The notes beneath the pieces were generated by a model, which had not been told where the DNA came from, searched no databases, and was given only the letters and a program-made list of their open reading frames with translations. Of a DNA stretch of 64,000 nucleotides, positions 27,741 to 37,067 are shown in pieces. Numbering within the stretch: the first letter of the stretch is position 1; each line of letters opens with the position of its first letter. A program made the translations under genes and the position numbers. This DNA comes from Ignavibacteriaceae bacterium (GTDB lineage: Bacteria > Bacteroidota > Ignavibacteria > Ignavibacteriales > Ignavibacteriaceae), in contig JACAFA010000241.1 in NCBI GenBank assembly GCA_013388525.1, positions 62,001 through 126,000 of the forward strand, in the 5' to 3' direction.

Positions 27741-28441
27741 TGAGTGAAGAAAAATATAAAAGCTACACTGTAAAAGAGCTGCCTCCCGATGATCGTCCCC
27801 GTGAAAAATTATTATCAAAAGGTGCACAAAATCTTTCAGATGCAGAATTGATTGCAATACTTCTGAGAACAGGAAAGAAAGGAAAATCAGTTTTAGAAAT
27901 TGCAAGAGAATTATTAAAAATTGAAAGAAATCTGGCAATGCTGGCAACCAAAACTGTTGATTCTCTCCAGCAGATAAGCGGCATCGGAAAGGACAAAGCT
28001 GCGACGCTTGCCGCAGCATTTGAATTGAGTAGAAGAATACTTTCTCAACCAAAATGGTTATCTGATAAAAAAATTACTTCACCACAGGATGTTGCAGAAA
28101 TGTTTATTCCGATTTTAAGAGATGAGAATAAAGAGAAATTTTTCGTGGTCTGTCTGAATTCTTCAAATAAAATTATAAAGCACGAATTAATTTCTGTTGG
28201 TAACCTGAATTCAAGCGTTGTTCACCCGCGGGAGATTTTTAAAGTTGCAATCGACAATTCATCAGCGAGCATAATTCTGATACATAATCATCCAAGTGGT
28301 AATCCGGAACCAAGCAGTGAAGATATCCGGATTACAAAAAAAATGGTGGAAACAGGTAAAATTATGGATATACCTGTCTTTGACCATTTAATAATAGCAG
28401 GAGAAACTTACACAAGTTTTGTTGAAAAGAGGCTTTTTTAA
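27740..28441 (+). CDS. radC: RadC/YeeS family JAMM-domain protein
   Basis: 233 residues. An N-terminal helix-hairpin-helix-like region (DRPREKLLSKGAQNLSDAELIAILLRTG, then LQQISGIGKDKAATL) is followed by the metal motif HNHPSGNPEPSSED near residues 183-196. JAMM domains are metalloproteases, but the role of RadC is unsettled; the old DNA-repair name is not supported in E. coli. Start overlaps the preceding stop. Confidence 0.93.
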   Translation: MSEEKYKSYTVKELPPDDRPREKLLSKGAQNLSDAELIAILLRTGKKGKSVLEIARELLKIERNLAMLATKTVDSLQQISGIGKDKAATLAAAFELSRRILSQPKWLSDKKITSPQDVAEMFIPILRDENKEKFFVVCLNSSNKIIKHELISVGNLNSSVVHPREIFKVAIDNSSASIILIHNHPSGNPEPSSEDIRITKKMVETGKIMDIPVFDHLIIAGETYTSFVEKRLF

Positions 28442-28590
28442 AATAAAAAAGCATTTTTCCTTGAATTTTTTTGCCGCTTTCGTTATATAACAGCACTAAA
28501 TTTAATACTACTTTGTAGAAATTAGGTAGTTGAAAGTTTAAATATCTAATCTTAACTAATTAATTATTCAATAATAATCGGAGGTTTCAT

Positions 28591-28866
28591 ATGAGCCTAC
28601 TTAAGAATTTCAGAACCCCCGTTCTAGCCGCTGTTATGTTTGTAAGCATGGCATTGGTTGCGGGTTGTGGTGGTTTAAGTGAAGCTCAGATTGCTGAACT
28701 AAATGCTTTACGTGAGGAAGTTAAATCACTTGAAGCAGAAGCTAACAGTCTGAGAGATCAAAAATCACAGCTTGAAACAGAAATTCAGACAATAAATCGT
28801 AAATTGGCTGAGTGCAACAAGCAAAAGGAAGAAACTAAGGCAAATTTAGAAAAACTGCCTAAGTAA
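28591..28866 (+). CDS. Small coiled-coil lipoprotein
   Basis: 91 residues. The signal peptide ends in the lipobox LVAGC, then a long heptad-patterned helix (LREEVKSLEAEANSLRDQKSQLETEIQTINRKLAECNKQ) fills the mature part, as in Lpp-like or Pcp-like envelope spacers. Strong GGAGG Shine-Dalgarno and a 149-bp upstream gap that should contain its promoter. It is followed 25 bp later by a LysM protein with which it probably works at the cell wall. Confidence 0.82.
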   Translation: MSLLKNFRTPVLAAVMFVSMALVAGCGGLSEAQIAELNALREEVKSLEAEANSLRDQKSQLETEIQTINRKLAECNKQKEETKANLEKLPK

Positions 28867-28909
28867 TTATTAACAGGAATTTTATAACAAAATGAAAATG
28901 GAGAAAAAA

Positions 28910-29596
28910 ATGAAACTTGCAAAATTTTTAGTTGCTGTTGTTTCCCTTTCTTTCCTGTTATCTCTATCTTCCTTTGCACAAGAACAAGAGATGACTAAAG
29001 AGGAATGGGAAGCTGAAATGACCCGGCTTACCGGGAAAAAACAAGCTTTGATGTCAGAGATTGAAGCTTTGAAAAAAGATATGGAAAATCTGAACACAGT
29101 TAAAGCTGGTCTTCAGGATCCTGAAGAATGTATCGATCAACTTTATGCACTTGTTGGTGCAACCAGAAGTGACGTTGACAATTTTAGAAATGCAGTTAAC
29201 GAACTTGATGGAAAGATCAAAAGAAAAGAAAGTCCAAAAGCTGACCGACAGGCAGACCTTAATGCATTAAAAATGAACAAGATAAGTGCATTACCAGAAT
29301 TTTTTGATAAGGTTCACAACAGAATGCAGAAAGCACTCGATGAGTGGATTGATGCTCCTCCTGTAATTTCTTACAAAGTAGTTAAAGGCGATCACCTCTG
29401 GGGTATTGCCCGTAAGAAAGAACACTATGGAAATGGCTTTGCATGGCCGGTAATTTATAAAGCAAACAGAGATAAAATTAAAAATCCTGATTTAATTTAT
29501 CCTGATCAGGAATTCTCTATTCCTCCTCTAACACAGGAAGAAAAAGATAAATATGAAAAGCTGAGAGCAAATTACAAACCAGCTCCGGTGCAATAA
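28910..29596 (+). CDS. Secreted coiled-coil protein with C-terminal LysM domain
   Basis: An ATG at 28892 is also in frame, but the ATG at 28910 has GGAG at the right distance and starts a clean signal peptide (MKLAKFLVAVVSLSFLLSLSS, cleavage near FAQ-E). 228 residues. The N-terminal half is a coiled coil (WEAEMTRLTGKKQALMSEIEALKKDMENL). The LysM domain begins at YKVVKGDHLWGIARKKEHYG and ends with NPDLIYPDQEFSIP. LysM binds the glycan of peptidoglycan. Ends with a terminator at 29636. Confidence 0.88.
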   Translation: MKLAKFLVAVVSLSFLLSLSSFAQEQEMTKEEWEAEMTRLTGKKQALMSEIEALKKDMENLNTVKAGLQDPEECIDQLYALVGATRSDVDNFRNAVNELDGKIKRKESPKADRQADLNALKMNKISALPEFFDKVHNRMQKALDEWIDAPPVISYKVVKGDHLWGIARKKEHYGNGFAWPVIYKANRDKIKNPDLIYPDQEFSIPPLTQEEKDKYEKLRANYKPAPVQ

Positions 29597-29635
29597 AAAA
29601 TTCTTGATTTGTTTAACTTAATTTATTTTGGAAAG

Positions 29636-29667
29636 ACCCTTCTCCCTATGTGGGATAAGGGTTTTTT
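29636..29667 (+). terminator. Rho-independent terminator after the LysM gene
   Basis: ACCCTT (29636-29641) pairs with AAGGGT (29657-29662); an inner CTCCC/GGGAT-like pairing can extend the stem. Six T follow (TTTTTT). Confidence 0.85.
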
Positions 29668-29683
29668 CATTTAAAAATTTTAT

Positions 29684-30652
29684 ATGACCGCTGTTGAAAA
29701 GAAAATAATAATTGAAAATGTGAACATGCTGGATCTGCTTGGATTCAATGATTCAAATCTTAAAATGATTGAAGATAGATTCAATGCATCAATTACAGTA
29801 AGAGGGGATAATGTAATCATTAAAGGAGTAATTGAAGAAGTTGAAATTATTGAAAAGCTTCTGAGGGAAATGGCTTATGTCCTTAATACAAGCGGATCAC
29901 TTGCTACTACAGATGTAAATACTATACTTGAGCTTACGCTGGAAGGTAAAGAAATTATTGATAAGGAAGAGCTTGATACAATTGTTCTTTATACAAAGAA
30001 AGATGTTATAAAAGCCAGAACTCCGGGGCAAATTAACTACATAAATCTTGCACGTAAAAATGATATTTGTTTTGCAATCGGACCAGCAGGAACAGGTAAA
30101 ACATATCTTGCAGTAGCAATAGCTGTATCAGCACTTAAGAGAGGATTGGTCAAAAAATTAATTTTAGCAAGACCTGCAGTTGAAGCAGGTGAAAGTCTCG
30201 GATTTCTGCCAGGTGATTTTCGTGAAAAAATTGATCCATACCTTCGCCCTTTATATGACGCACTTGATGATATGATCCCTTCAGAGAAACTTAAAAACTA
30301 TATTGAAAAAAGAATAATAGAAATAGTTCCGCTTGCTTATATGCGCGGCAGAACTTTGAACAATGCTTATGTAATTCTTGATGAAGCCCAAAATGCCACT
30401 ACAATGCAGATGAAAATGTTTTTAACAAGACTTGGAGGCAGTTCTAAAGCAATTGTTACAGGTGATATAACTCAGATTGATTTGCCCCCAAAACAGGTGA
30501 GTGGACTGATTCAGGCAAAGGATATTTTATCAAAAGTTGAAGGTGTTGCTTTTGTATATTTTGACAAAGGTGATGTTGTAAGGCACAAACTTGTTAAAGA
30601 TATTATTGATGCTTACGAGAAATTCAATAATAATAAAAACGGAAATTCTTAA
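29684..30652 (+). CDS. phoH: PhoH-like ATPase (YbeZ type)
   Basis: 322 residues. An N-terminal KH-like domain (MLDLLGFNDSNLKMIEDRFNASITVRGDNVIIKG) precedes the PhoH ATPase: Walker A in GPAGTGKTYLAVA, Walker B in VILDEAQN, and VTGDITQIDLP. YbeZ-type PhoH proteins act with YbeY in 16S rRNA maturation and RNA quality control. The stop overlaps the stop of the convergent mazG by 4 bp. Confidence 0.94.
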   Translation: MTAVEKKIIIENVNMLDLLGFNDSNLKMIEDRFNASITVRGDNVIIKGVIEEVEIIEKLLREMAYVLNTSGSLATTDVNTILELTLEGKEIIDKEELDTIVLYTKKDVIKARTPGQINYINLARKNDICFAIGPAGTGKTYLAVAIAVSALKRGLVKKLILARPAVEAGESLGFLPGDFREKIDPYLRPLYDALDDMIPSEKLKNYIEKRIIEIVPLAYMRGRTLNNAYVILDEAQNATTMQMKMFLTRLGGSSKAIVTGDITQIDLPPKQVSGLIQAKDILSKVEGVAFVYFDKGDVVRHKLVKDIIDAYEKFNNNKNGNS

Positions 30653-31440
30653 ACTATCTTTTTACTTTCTTCCCAATAAAAATCCATCTCTCTAAGATTT
30701 GAGTCAGATAACTTTTTCCCAAGCGATTTTATTTTTTCTTCAACATAGCTGAATCTTCTAATAAATTTTGAGTTAGTTTTTCTGAGTGCATTTTCAGGAT
30801 TGATGTCGAGGAATCGGGCATAGTTAACTAAAGCGAAGAAAACATCACCAACTTCGTCTTCAAGTTTGTCATGCAAATCTTCAAAACTTTTATCTTTTAA
30901 CTTTAATCTTTTCTCTTCTATCTGGTGCATTTCCTCAATCTCTTCGATTACTTTTTTCCAAACGTCTTCTTTCTTTTCCCAGTCAAATCCAACTTTAGAT
31001 GCTTTTTCCTGAATTCTGTGAGCTCTTTGCAATGCAGGAAGCATTTCCGGCACACCATCAAGGACAGAATTTCTTCCTTCATCGAGTTTTATTTCTTCCC
31101 AGTTCTTTTTTACTTCTTCTGCACCGGAAACTTTTACTTCGCCGAATACGTGCGGATGTCTTCGAATTAATTTACTTTGAATGCCATCTATAACATCATC
31201 AATTGTAAATCCATTTGACTCCGAAGCAATGATTGTATGGAAAACAACATGAAGTAATAAATCGCCAAGCTCGTTTTTCAGTTCAGTATAATTTTTCTTT
31301 TCGATAGCTTCAACTACTTCGTAGGCTTCTTCGATAGTAGCGGCTTTTATTGAGTCGTTGGTTTGTTCACGATCCCACGGGCATTCCTTTCTTAATCTTT
31401 TAACTATCTCCACGAATTCGTTAAATTTGTTACCGGTCAT
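30649..31440 (-). CDS. mazG: Nucleoside triphosphate pyrophosphohydrolase MazG
   Basis: 263 residues with the tandem MazG layout: first domain RKECPWDREQTNDSIKAATIEEAYEVVEAIE with the metal motif EEAYE and ELGDLLLHVVFH, second domain with EKLEDEVGDVFFALVNYAR-like residues near 195-213. It hydrolyses (d)NTPs to NMP and PPi, cleaning damaged nucleotides and lowering ppGpp-linked signals. Convergent with phoH. Confidence 0.94.
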   Translation of the reverse strand: MTGNKFNEFVEIVKRLRKECPWDREQTNDSIKAATIEEAYEVVEAIEKKNYTELKNELGDLLLHVVFHTIIASESNGFTIDDVIDGIQSKLIRRHPHVFGEVKVSGAEEVKKNWEEIKLDEGRNSVLDGVPEMLPALQRAHRIQEKASKVGFDWEKKEDVWKKVIEEIEEMHQIEEKRLKLKDKSFEDLHDKLEDEVGDVFFALVNYARFLDINPENALRKTNSKFIRRFSYVEEKIKSLGKKLSDSNLREMDFYWEESKKIV

Positions 31441-31534
31441 AAAATAAAATCCTCGTAAAAAAATTTATAAAACGTTATATAATTCAATTCAAATCTAATC
31501 AAAATAAAATTATCCGAATAGAAAAGAGGAAATA

Positions 31535-31993
31535 ATGTTCGAAGAAAAACTTAAGCAAATGGGAATTACTATTCCTGAAGCTGTTAAACCACTTGCAGCA
31601 TACATTCCTGCTATGCAGGTTGGTAATCTTGTAATGACATCCGGGCAGGTTCCTATTTCTGCTGGTGCAGTACAATATCAGGGGAAAGTTGGTAAAGATT
31701 TATCTGAAGAGGAAGGAAAGGCAGCAGCGAAACTATGTGCTTTAAATTGTCTGAGTGCCATAAAAAGTGTAATCGGCAGTCTCGATAAAATTAAAAGGGT
31801 GCTGAAGCTGACAGTATTTGTGAGCAGCACTGAAGGATTTACTGCTCAGCCAAAAGTTGCGAACGGTGCTTCTGAATTTATTGTTGAAATATTTGGTGAA
31901 GCAGGAAAACACGTTCGTAGTGCTGTTGGAGTAAGTGAACTTCCGCTAAACTCTGCAGTTGAAATCGAAATGATTGTGGAAGTAATCAGTTAA
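31535..31993 (+). CDS. RidA/YjgF family protein
   Basis: 152 residues, the long-form RidA type (YjgH/TdcF-like with an N-terminal [24 protein letters not shown]). Core: [40 protein letters not shown], and [24 protein letters not shown]; the conserved arginine in VRSAVGV position is present. RidA enzymes hydrolyse reactive enamine/imine intermediates. Strong Shine-Dalgarno (AGAGGAA). Confidence 0.9.
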   Translation: MFEEKLKQMGITIPEAVKPLAAYIPAMQVGNLVMTSGQVPISAGAVQYQGKVGKDLSEEEGKAAAKLCALNCLSAIKSVIGSLDKIKRVLKLTVFVSSTEGFTAQPKVANGASEFIVEIFGEAGKHVRSAVGVSELPLNSAVEIEMIVEVIS

Positions 31994-32000
31994 TTAAACT

Positions 32001-32564
32001 TTAAAGTTTCAACCAGTTTTTAATAATCTGTTTCCCGGTACTGGTGAGTATTGATTCGGGATGGAATTGAATTCCTTCAAGCGAATAAATTTTATGACGC
32101 ACTCCCATAATTTCTCCGGTTGAAGCTTTAGCTGAAATTTCTATTTCAACAGGCAAGGTATTTTCTTTTACGATCAGAGAATGATAACGCATTGCTTCAA
32201 ATTCTTGTGGTAAGTTTTTAAAGATAGTTTTGTTGTCGTGAATAATTTTAGAAGTTTTTCCGTGGTAGATTTTTTCTGCATTGATTATCTCAGCACCAAA
32301 TAAATAACAAATTGCCTGCATACCAAGACAAACTCCAAGAATCGGAACCGAATTACCAAATTCTTTAATAGCATCAAGAGTCAATCCTGAATTTTCAGGT
32401 CTTCCCGGGCCAGGGGAAATTAAAATCTTATCCGGCTGAAAATTTCTGACTGCAGCGATGTTCTCATCATTCCTCAATATCAGCAATTCGCTTTTATATT
32501 TCCCAAGCAATTGAACTAAATTGAAGGTGAACGAGTCATAATTATCAATTACAAGTATTTTCAC
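32001..32564 (-). CDS. pabA: Anthranilate/aminodeoxychorismate synthase component II (glutamine amidotransferase)
   Basis: The frame is open to 32666, but the GTG at 32564 gives the family N-terminus MKILVIDNYDSFTFNLVQLLG (187 residues). Class I amidotransferase: SPGPGRPENSG, GVCLGMQAICYLFGAE (catalytic cysteine), FEAMRYHSLIV, and IQFHPESILTS (histidine/glutamate). It supplies ammonia to TrpE or PabB; no component I gene is in the window, so trpG versus pabA cannot be decided. Divergent from panD, leaving a 122-bp shared promoter region. Confidence 0.9.
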   Translation of the reverse strand: MKILVIDNYDSFTFNLVQLLGKYKSELLILRNDENIAAVRNFQPDKILISPGPGRPENSGLTLDAIKEFGNSVPILGVCLGMQAICYLFGAEIINAEKIYHGKTSKIIHDNKTIFKNLPQEFEAMRYHSLIVKENTLPVEIEISAKASTGEIMGVRHKIYSLEGIQFHPESILTSTGKQIIKNWLKL

Positions 32565-32686
32565 ACTAAAACTCTGAATTCTCGTAAAATTGTAAGTTAA
32601 TTCCCAATCTGACCAAATTGTTCCCTTGAAACTAAGATTTGGCAATGGGTATATTTGACCGCACAAAATTAAAGGAAAAAGTTTTA

Positions 32687-33043
32687 ATGCAAAGAGAAAT
32701 GTTGAAATCTAAAATTCACCGGGCTACGGTCACACAGGCTGAGCTTTACTATGAAGGAAGCATTACAGTTGATAAAGATTTACTGGAAGCGGCAAATATT
32801 TTACCCTATGAAAAAGTTCAGGTTTTGAATTTTAATAACGGTTCACGGCTTGATACTTATACAATTGAAGGAGCTGCTGGCAGCGGAACTATTTGTCTTA
32901 ATGGTCCTGCAGCAAGATTTGGTTCAGTAGGTGATGAAGTTATTATTGTCAGTTATGTTCATCTTCCCGAAGAAAATATCAGAAAACATAAACCAAAAGT
33001 GGTTCTGGTAGATAAAAAAAATAAAATCACAAAAGTCTTATAA
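32687..33043 (+). CDS. panD: Aspartate 1-decarboxylase
   Basis: The frame is open from 32639. Starting at the ATG at 32687, the self-cleavage site YYEGSIT falls at G24-S25, exactly as in E. coli PanD, giving 118 residues; AGGAA lies at a workable distance upstream. The core is [20 protein letters not shown], and [28 protein letters not shown]. The pyruvoyl enzyme makes beta-alanine for pantothenate. No other pan gene is nearby. Confidence 0.94.
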   Translation: MQREMLKSKIHRATVTQAELYYEGSITVDKDLLEAANILPYEKVQVLNFNNGSRLDTYTIEGAAGSGTICLNGPAARFGSVGDEVIIVSYVHLPEENIRKHKPKVVLVDKKNKITKVL

Positions 33044-33116
33044 AAAATATCGGAAGAATTATTGTTGCTTTTTATGTGTTATTTGTATAAAATTGAATAA
33101 AATTTCAGGTGATGAT

Positions 33117-33635
33117 TTGAAAAATATCCTATTTGTGATAATATTATTTTCAACAGCGCTGGTTTATGCTCAATTTAAGGATAGCGGTTTTGAAACTAGC
33201 AGTGTTAAGGAAGGAATTGTAACTGAAAACTCACATGCTCTTTTCGGATTTCTCAACTCTGATGATTTTATAATGCGTCATTCATTCAGTCTGAACTATT
33301 CAACATTTGCCGGACAGGGGATGTCATTAACCAGTTATACGAACAGTATGTTTTACAGATTGATGAACAATTTAAATGTCCAGTTAGATGTAAGCGTAAT
33401 GTATTCTCCTTATAGCACACTCGGCGAGCAGTTTCAGAAGGACATTTCCGGGATTTATATTAGCAACGCCGCAATCAATTATCATCCGTGGGATAATTTT
33501 TCAGTTCATTTGCAGTACAGAAGCATGCCTTTCGGATATGGGTACTATCATCCATTTTACGGATACAGCAATCCATTTAACTTTAGCTCTGGGATAAATG
33601 GTTTTCAAAATGAATCACCTTTTGAAAACAAATGA
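33117..33635 (+). CDS. Secreted protein of unknown function (beta-rich, possibly outer membrane)
   Basis: The frame is open from 33093, but a TTG at 33117 behind AGGTG gives a signal peptide (LKNILFVIILFSTALVYAQ, cleavage after AQ); 172 residues. The mature part alternates polar and aromatic residues (LNYSTFAGQGMSLTSYTNSMFYRL, LNVQLDVSVMYSPYS, FSVHLQYRSMPFGYGYYHPF), a pattern like antiparallel strands of an outer membrane or surface protein. No recognised family. It is followed 22 bp later by the LytR_C gene. Confidence 0.72.
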   Translation: MKNILFVIILFSTALVYAQFKDSGFETSSVKEGIVTENSHALFGFLNSDDFIMRHSFSLNYSTFAGQGMSLTSYTNSMFYRLMNNLNVQLDVSVMYSPYSTLGEQFQKDISGIYISNAAINYHPWDNFSVHLQYRSMPFGYGYYHPFYGYSNPFNFSSGINGFQNESPFENK

Positions 33636-33657
33636 AAATAGTGTTTAAACTTATTTA

Positions 33658-34140
33658 GTGAGGGAAAAGAAAATTTTAACCAGTAAAAAGAAACAAGACT
33701 TTTCGAAAAATCTTATCCTTAATATTTCGATTCTCATCCTGATTATCATTAATTCTTTTTTAGCTTATTCCCTTGTAAAAACTGTATCTTTTAACGATAG
33801 CAATGATGATGTTAATTTATTAAAGGACAGTACTAAAGCGAGAATACAAATAGAAGTTCTTAACGGATGTGGAGTAAGCGGTGTAGCAGAAAAGTTAACT
33901 GACTATTTAAGATCAAATAATATTGATGTAGTAAATTTGGGAAATTATCGTTCCTTTGAAATTGAAAACAGTTTAATAATTAGCAGGAATGAGAAAGTGA
34001 AGAATGCAGAAATTGTTGCTGCTGTAGTTGGGTTGGATCATCAAAATATTATTCAGCAGATTAATCCCGACTATTTACTTGACGTTACTTTCATTCTCGG
34101 AAAAGATTATAGAAATTTAATTCCATTAAAAAAGAGGTAG
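33658..34140 (+). CDS. Membrane-anchored protein with LytR C-terminal domain
   Basis: 160 residues from a GTG start. A basic N-terminus and one membrane helix (LILNISILILIIINSFLAYSLV, about residues 20-41) precede a LytR_C domain (RIQIEVLNGCGVSGVAEKLTDYLRSNNIDVVNLGNY, and ILGKDYRNLIPL). LytR_C domains accompany cell-envelope polymer ligases, but no LCP catalytic domain is present here. The gene is 2 bp upstream of rsfS, an arrangement common in this group. Confidence 0.86.
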   Translation: MREKKILTSKKKQDFSKNLILNISILILIIINSFLAYSLVKTVSFNDSNDDVNLLKDSTKARIQIEVLNGCGVSGVAEKLTDYLRSNNIDVVNLGNYRSFEIENSLIISRNEKVKNAEIVAAVVGLDHQNIIQQINPDYLLDVTFILGKDYRNLIPLKKR

Positions 34141-34142
34141 AA

Positions 34143-34517
34143 TTGAACTCAACAGATTTAGCTCACCGTATTTCGGATATCATCTTCACAAAAAAAGGTT
34201 TCAATGTTTTAGCAATTGATTTACGAAATCTTGTTTCATTTACTGATTACTTTGTGATTTGCTCTGCAGATTCAGACACACAGGTTAAAGCAATTGCCGA
34301 TCAGGTGGACAAAGTTTTATCTGATGAAGGAATCAAATGCTGGCATAAAGAAGGACTGAGAGCACTGAGCTGGGTTTTGCTGGATTATGTTGATGTGGTC
34401 GTTCATATCTTTAAGAAAGAATCTAGAGATTTTTACAATCTCGAAAAACTCTGGGGAGATGCACCATCTGAAAAAATGAAAGATCCTTTAGAAAAGACTG
34501 CTGTTAAAGCTAAGTGA
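34143..34517 (+). CDS. rsfS: Ribosomal silencing factor RsfS
   Basis: 124 residues from a TTG start behind AGGTAG. Core: LDLRNLVSFTDYFVICSADSD-type region (here IDLRNLVSFTDYFVICSA), HKEGLRALSWVLLDYVDVVVHIFKKESRDFYNLEKLWGDA, typical of RsfS/Iojap. It binds L14 and blocks subunit joining when nutrients are scarce. Coupled to the LytR_C gene (2-bp gap). Confidence 0.94.
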   Translation: MNSTDLAHRISDIIFTKKGFNVLAIDLRNLVSFTDYFVICSADSDTQVKAIADQVDKVLSDEGIKCWHKEGLRALSWVLLDYVDVVVHIFKKESRDFYNLEKLWGDAPSEKMKDPLEKTAVKAK

Positions 34518-34606
34518 GAGATGTCTTTTTAGAAGAATAGTTTTTTCCGGTCTTCTTCTTTAATAAGTTTGCATATCAGATTTCATTCATAAATATTCCT
34601 TCAGGA

Positions 34607-36235
34607 TTGAAAAAATATCTACAAAAAATATTTAAGGATGCTGTAAACCGGTTACCATATCTTGATGATATTGAACTGTTGTTTGACACTCCTAAAATTG
34701 AAACGCACGGTGATCTTTCTACAAACGCTGCAATGCTTCTTTCAAAAAAACTCAAAAGAAATCCGAGAGAGTTAGCTGCAGAAATAATTTCAAATCTTGA
34801 ATTGGATAAAAGCGTCATCAGAAAAACAGAAATAGCAGGACCGGGTTTTATCAATTTTTATTTCAATCCTTCATTCATTGCAGAGATTATTAAAGAGATA
34901 AATAAAACTCCGGATATTTTTGGCAGTTCAAAAAAATATCGGGGTAAAAGAGCCAATGTTGAATTCGTTTCTGCTAATCCAACCGGACCATTAACTGTTG
35001 GTCACGGAAGAAATGCGGTGATTGGTGACACAGTTGCAAATCTTCTTGAGTGGATTGGTTATGAAGTAGACAGAGAATACTATTTCAACAATGCCGGAAG
35101 ACAAATGCGTGTGCTTGGTGATTCAGTAAGAATCAGATATCTGAATCTTCTCGGCAGGCAAATAGATTTTCCGGAAGATTATTATCAGGGTGAATATATT
35201 ATCGATATCGCAAAACGGATTAAGAATGAGTTCGGTGATAAGCTTGTTGATGAACCTGCTGAAGGAAAATTTAAGGAAATTGCGGAGGTTGAGATTTTTG
35301 ATGACATAAAGAAAAGCCTGAACCACATTGGCATTAATCATAAAATTTTCTTCAATGAAAAATCGCTTTATGATGAAGGAAAGATTGATGAGCTTCTGGA
35401 AAAGTTTAAAGCTTCAGGATTATCATACGAAAAAGATGGAGCTGTCTGGTTGAAACTTTCTGAGTTGACAGGCGGGGAAGATAAAGTTATTGTAAAAGCC
35501 ACTGGCGAACCAACATACCGTTTGCCTGATATTGCTTATCACATAATAAAATATAATCGCGGTTACGATCTGATGATAGATCTTTTTGGATCAGATCATA
35601 CAGCTACTTATCCTGATGTGTTGGCTGGTATCAGGGCTTTGGGATATGATGATTCAAAAGTTAAAGTTCTTATTCACCAGTTTGTAACGATATTGAAAGA
35701 TGGTGAAGTTGTTAAAATGTCAACACGAAAAGCTAACTATATCACATTAGATGAACTGATCGATGAAGTTGGCAGTGATGTTGTGCGATACTTTTTTAAT
35801 ATGCGAAGTATTTCTTCTCATATGAATTTTGATATTGACCTTGCTAAAAAGCAGAGCGATGAGAACCCTGTTTTTTATTTGCAATATGCACACGCAAGAA
35901 TATGCTCGATTATCCGTACAGTTGAATCAGAAAATCTTAAACCTTCAACAGAAAATTTAATTCTGCTTATTGAAGACGAAGAACAGGTGCTTCTTAAAAA
36001 GCTTCATAAGTTTGAAGATGAAGTTTTATACAGTGCAGAAAATTACGAACCGCAAAAAATCTGTGCCTATCTTGAAGACCTTGCAGCAGCATTTCATAAG
36101 TTTTATACTTTCAGAAGAATACTTGGCAGCGAAAAAAATATTGCTGAAGCAAGGTTGGCATTAGCAGTTGCTACAAGGACAGTAATTAAGAATGGACTAA
36201 CTATTCTTGGTGTTTCTGCACCAGAGAAAATGTAA
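34607..36235 (+). CDS. argS: Arginyl-tRNA synthetase
   Basis: 542 residues from a TTG start with AGGA upstream. The class I HIGH motif appears as PTGPLTVGHGRN, and the KMSKS loop as VKMSTRKANYI. The N-terminal Add-1 domain and the C-terminal DALR anticodon domain (PVFYLQYAHARICSIIR, then FYTFRRILG) are complete, ending LGVSAPEKM. It charges tRNA-Arg. A degenerate second copy of its last 10 codons lies at 40624-40653, on the other side of the island, which implies insertion at this 3' end. Confidence 0.96.
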   Translation: MKKYLQKIFKDAVNRLPYLDDIELLFDTPKIETHGDLSTNAAMLLSKKLKRNPRELAAEIISNLELDKSVIRKTEIAGPGFINFYFNPSFIAEIIKEINKTPDIFGSSKKYRGKRANVEFVSANPTGPLTVGHGRNAVIGDTVANLLEWIGYEVDREYYFNNAGRQMRVLGDSVRIRYLNLLGRQIDFPEDYYQGEYIIDIAKRIKNEFGDKLVDEPAEGKFKEIAEVEIFDDIKKSLNHIGINHKIFFNEKSLYDEGKIDELLEKFKASGLSYEKDGAVWLKLSELTGGEDKVIVKATGEPTYRLPDIAYHIIKYNRGYDLMIDLFGSDHTATYPDVLAGIRALGYDDSKVKVLIHQFVTILKDGEVVKMSTRKANYITLDELIDEVGSDVVRYFFNMRSISSHMNFDIDLAKKQSDENPVFYLQYAHARICSIIRTVESENLKPSTENLILLIEDEEQVLLKKLHKFEDEVLYSAENYEPQKICAYLEDLAAAFHKFYTFRRILGSEKNIAEARLALAVATRTVIKNGLTILGVSAPEKM

Positions 36236-36301
36236 AAATCGTATGGCTTACATTTTAAAGTTACTGCTGCCGTATTGAGAAGTAAAATATTTATTATTTT
36301 T

Positions 36302-36370
36302 ATTGCGTTAATACACTTTGATTTTAGGTTATTACGCAATTCGTAAAGAATTATGTTAGCGGTCAGCATA
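36302..36370. repeat. Left boundary region: hairpin and half-site GTTAGCGGTCA
   Basis: ATTGCGTTAATA (36302-36313) is an imperfect inverted repeat of TATTACGCAAT (36330-36340). Just after it, GTTAGCGGTCA (36355-36365) matches the right ends of the two complete repeats at 36992 and 40010. Nothing else is recognised between the argS stop and the first island gene. Confidence 0.5.
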
Positions 36371-36418
36371 GAAAGACGACACAGTTATAAAAAGTGACAA
36401 TTAAATTTAGTTTATCAA

Positions 36419-36799
36419 ATGGCAAAAGTTAACATACAACCCGACTGTGGAAACTCACCAAGAAAAGCGTTTTTAAAAGACCTGTATATTTCATTGGCAA
36501 ATGGCGACATTGATATTTTGAAAACCAACGTTCAAGACAACGTAAATTGGCAAGTTGCAGGACAATCTCAAGTGACAGGAAAGGAAAATTTTTTAAAAGA
36601 AATAGTTGAACACAAATTGTGGAAGGTTAAAGAAATTACCGTTGACACGATAATAACACACGGACCAGATGCCTCTGTAAGTGGACAAATAAAAGCAACT
36701 GACAATTTTAAATATGCCTTTTGTGACATTTACAAATTTAAGGGTGCAGGTGGGACAACAATAAATTCAATAATGACTTTCCTAGTTCGACAAGGTTAA
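36419..36799 (+). CDS. SnoaL-like / NTF2-like fold protein
   Basis: 126 residues. The pattern of an N-terminal helix (SPRKAFLKDLYISLANGDIDILKTNVQDNVNWQVAGQSQVTGKENFLKEI) followed by strands ending with DIYKFKGAGGTTINSIMTFLV fits the nuclear transport factor 2/SnoaL superfamily. Such proteins are small-molecule isomerases, hydrolases or accessory domains; the substrate is unknown. It is the only gene of the first cassette, bounded by half-sites at 36355 and 36865. Confidence 0.75.
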   Translation: MAKVNIQPDCGNSPRKAFLKDLYISLANGDIDILKTNVQDNVNWQVAGQSQVTGKENFLKEIVEHKLWKVKEITVDTIITHGPDASVSGQIKATDNFKYAFCDIYKFKGAGGTTINSIMTFLVRQG

Positions 36800-36863
36800 C
36801 AAATTTGGCGAGAAAAAAAAGTCGGATTTTATGAATCAAAAGAACTTAAGTACAGAATGCCGA

Positions 36864-37000
36864 GCCGCTAACAGCAGCTACCCAAAAGTGGCGGTTCAGT
36901 GGTTAAATCAAGCTTTGTGCTTCTATTCATGTTCAGTGCAGATTGACAGTTTTGTGCTCCGTTCACCCGCCCGAACGCAAAGCCCGAAACCGTTAGCGGT
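36864..37000. repeat. attC-like structured repeat A
   Basis: The ends CCGCTAAC (36865-36872) and GTTAGCGG (36992-36999) are perfectly complementary. An inner GGCGG (36890-36894) faces CCGCC (36967-36971). The middle shares GTGCT-CTAT, GTGCAG-TTGACAGT and GTGCTCCG with repeat B at 39884. An open frame at 36831-37067 inside this element is not a credible gene. The core GTTAGCG departs from the canonical integron GTTRRRY. Confidence 0.65.
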
Positions 37001-37067
37001 CATTGTAAACAGACAGCCCCTTCGAGGCAAAATCACAACAGACATTTTAAATTTTTTGAAAAAATAG

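Noticed and set aside
34531..34562. AGAAGA/TCTTCT hairpin as a terminator after rsfS
   Set aside because: The stem is only 6 bp of A-T rich pairs with a long loop and interrupted T-run; too weak to list.
36831..37067. 78-codon open frame in the gap between the SnoaL and arsR genes
   Set aside because: It lies over the attC-like repeat A, its translation looks like chance sequence, and no family pattern is visible.
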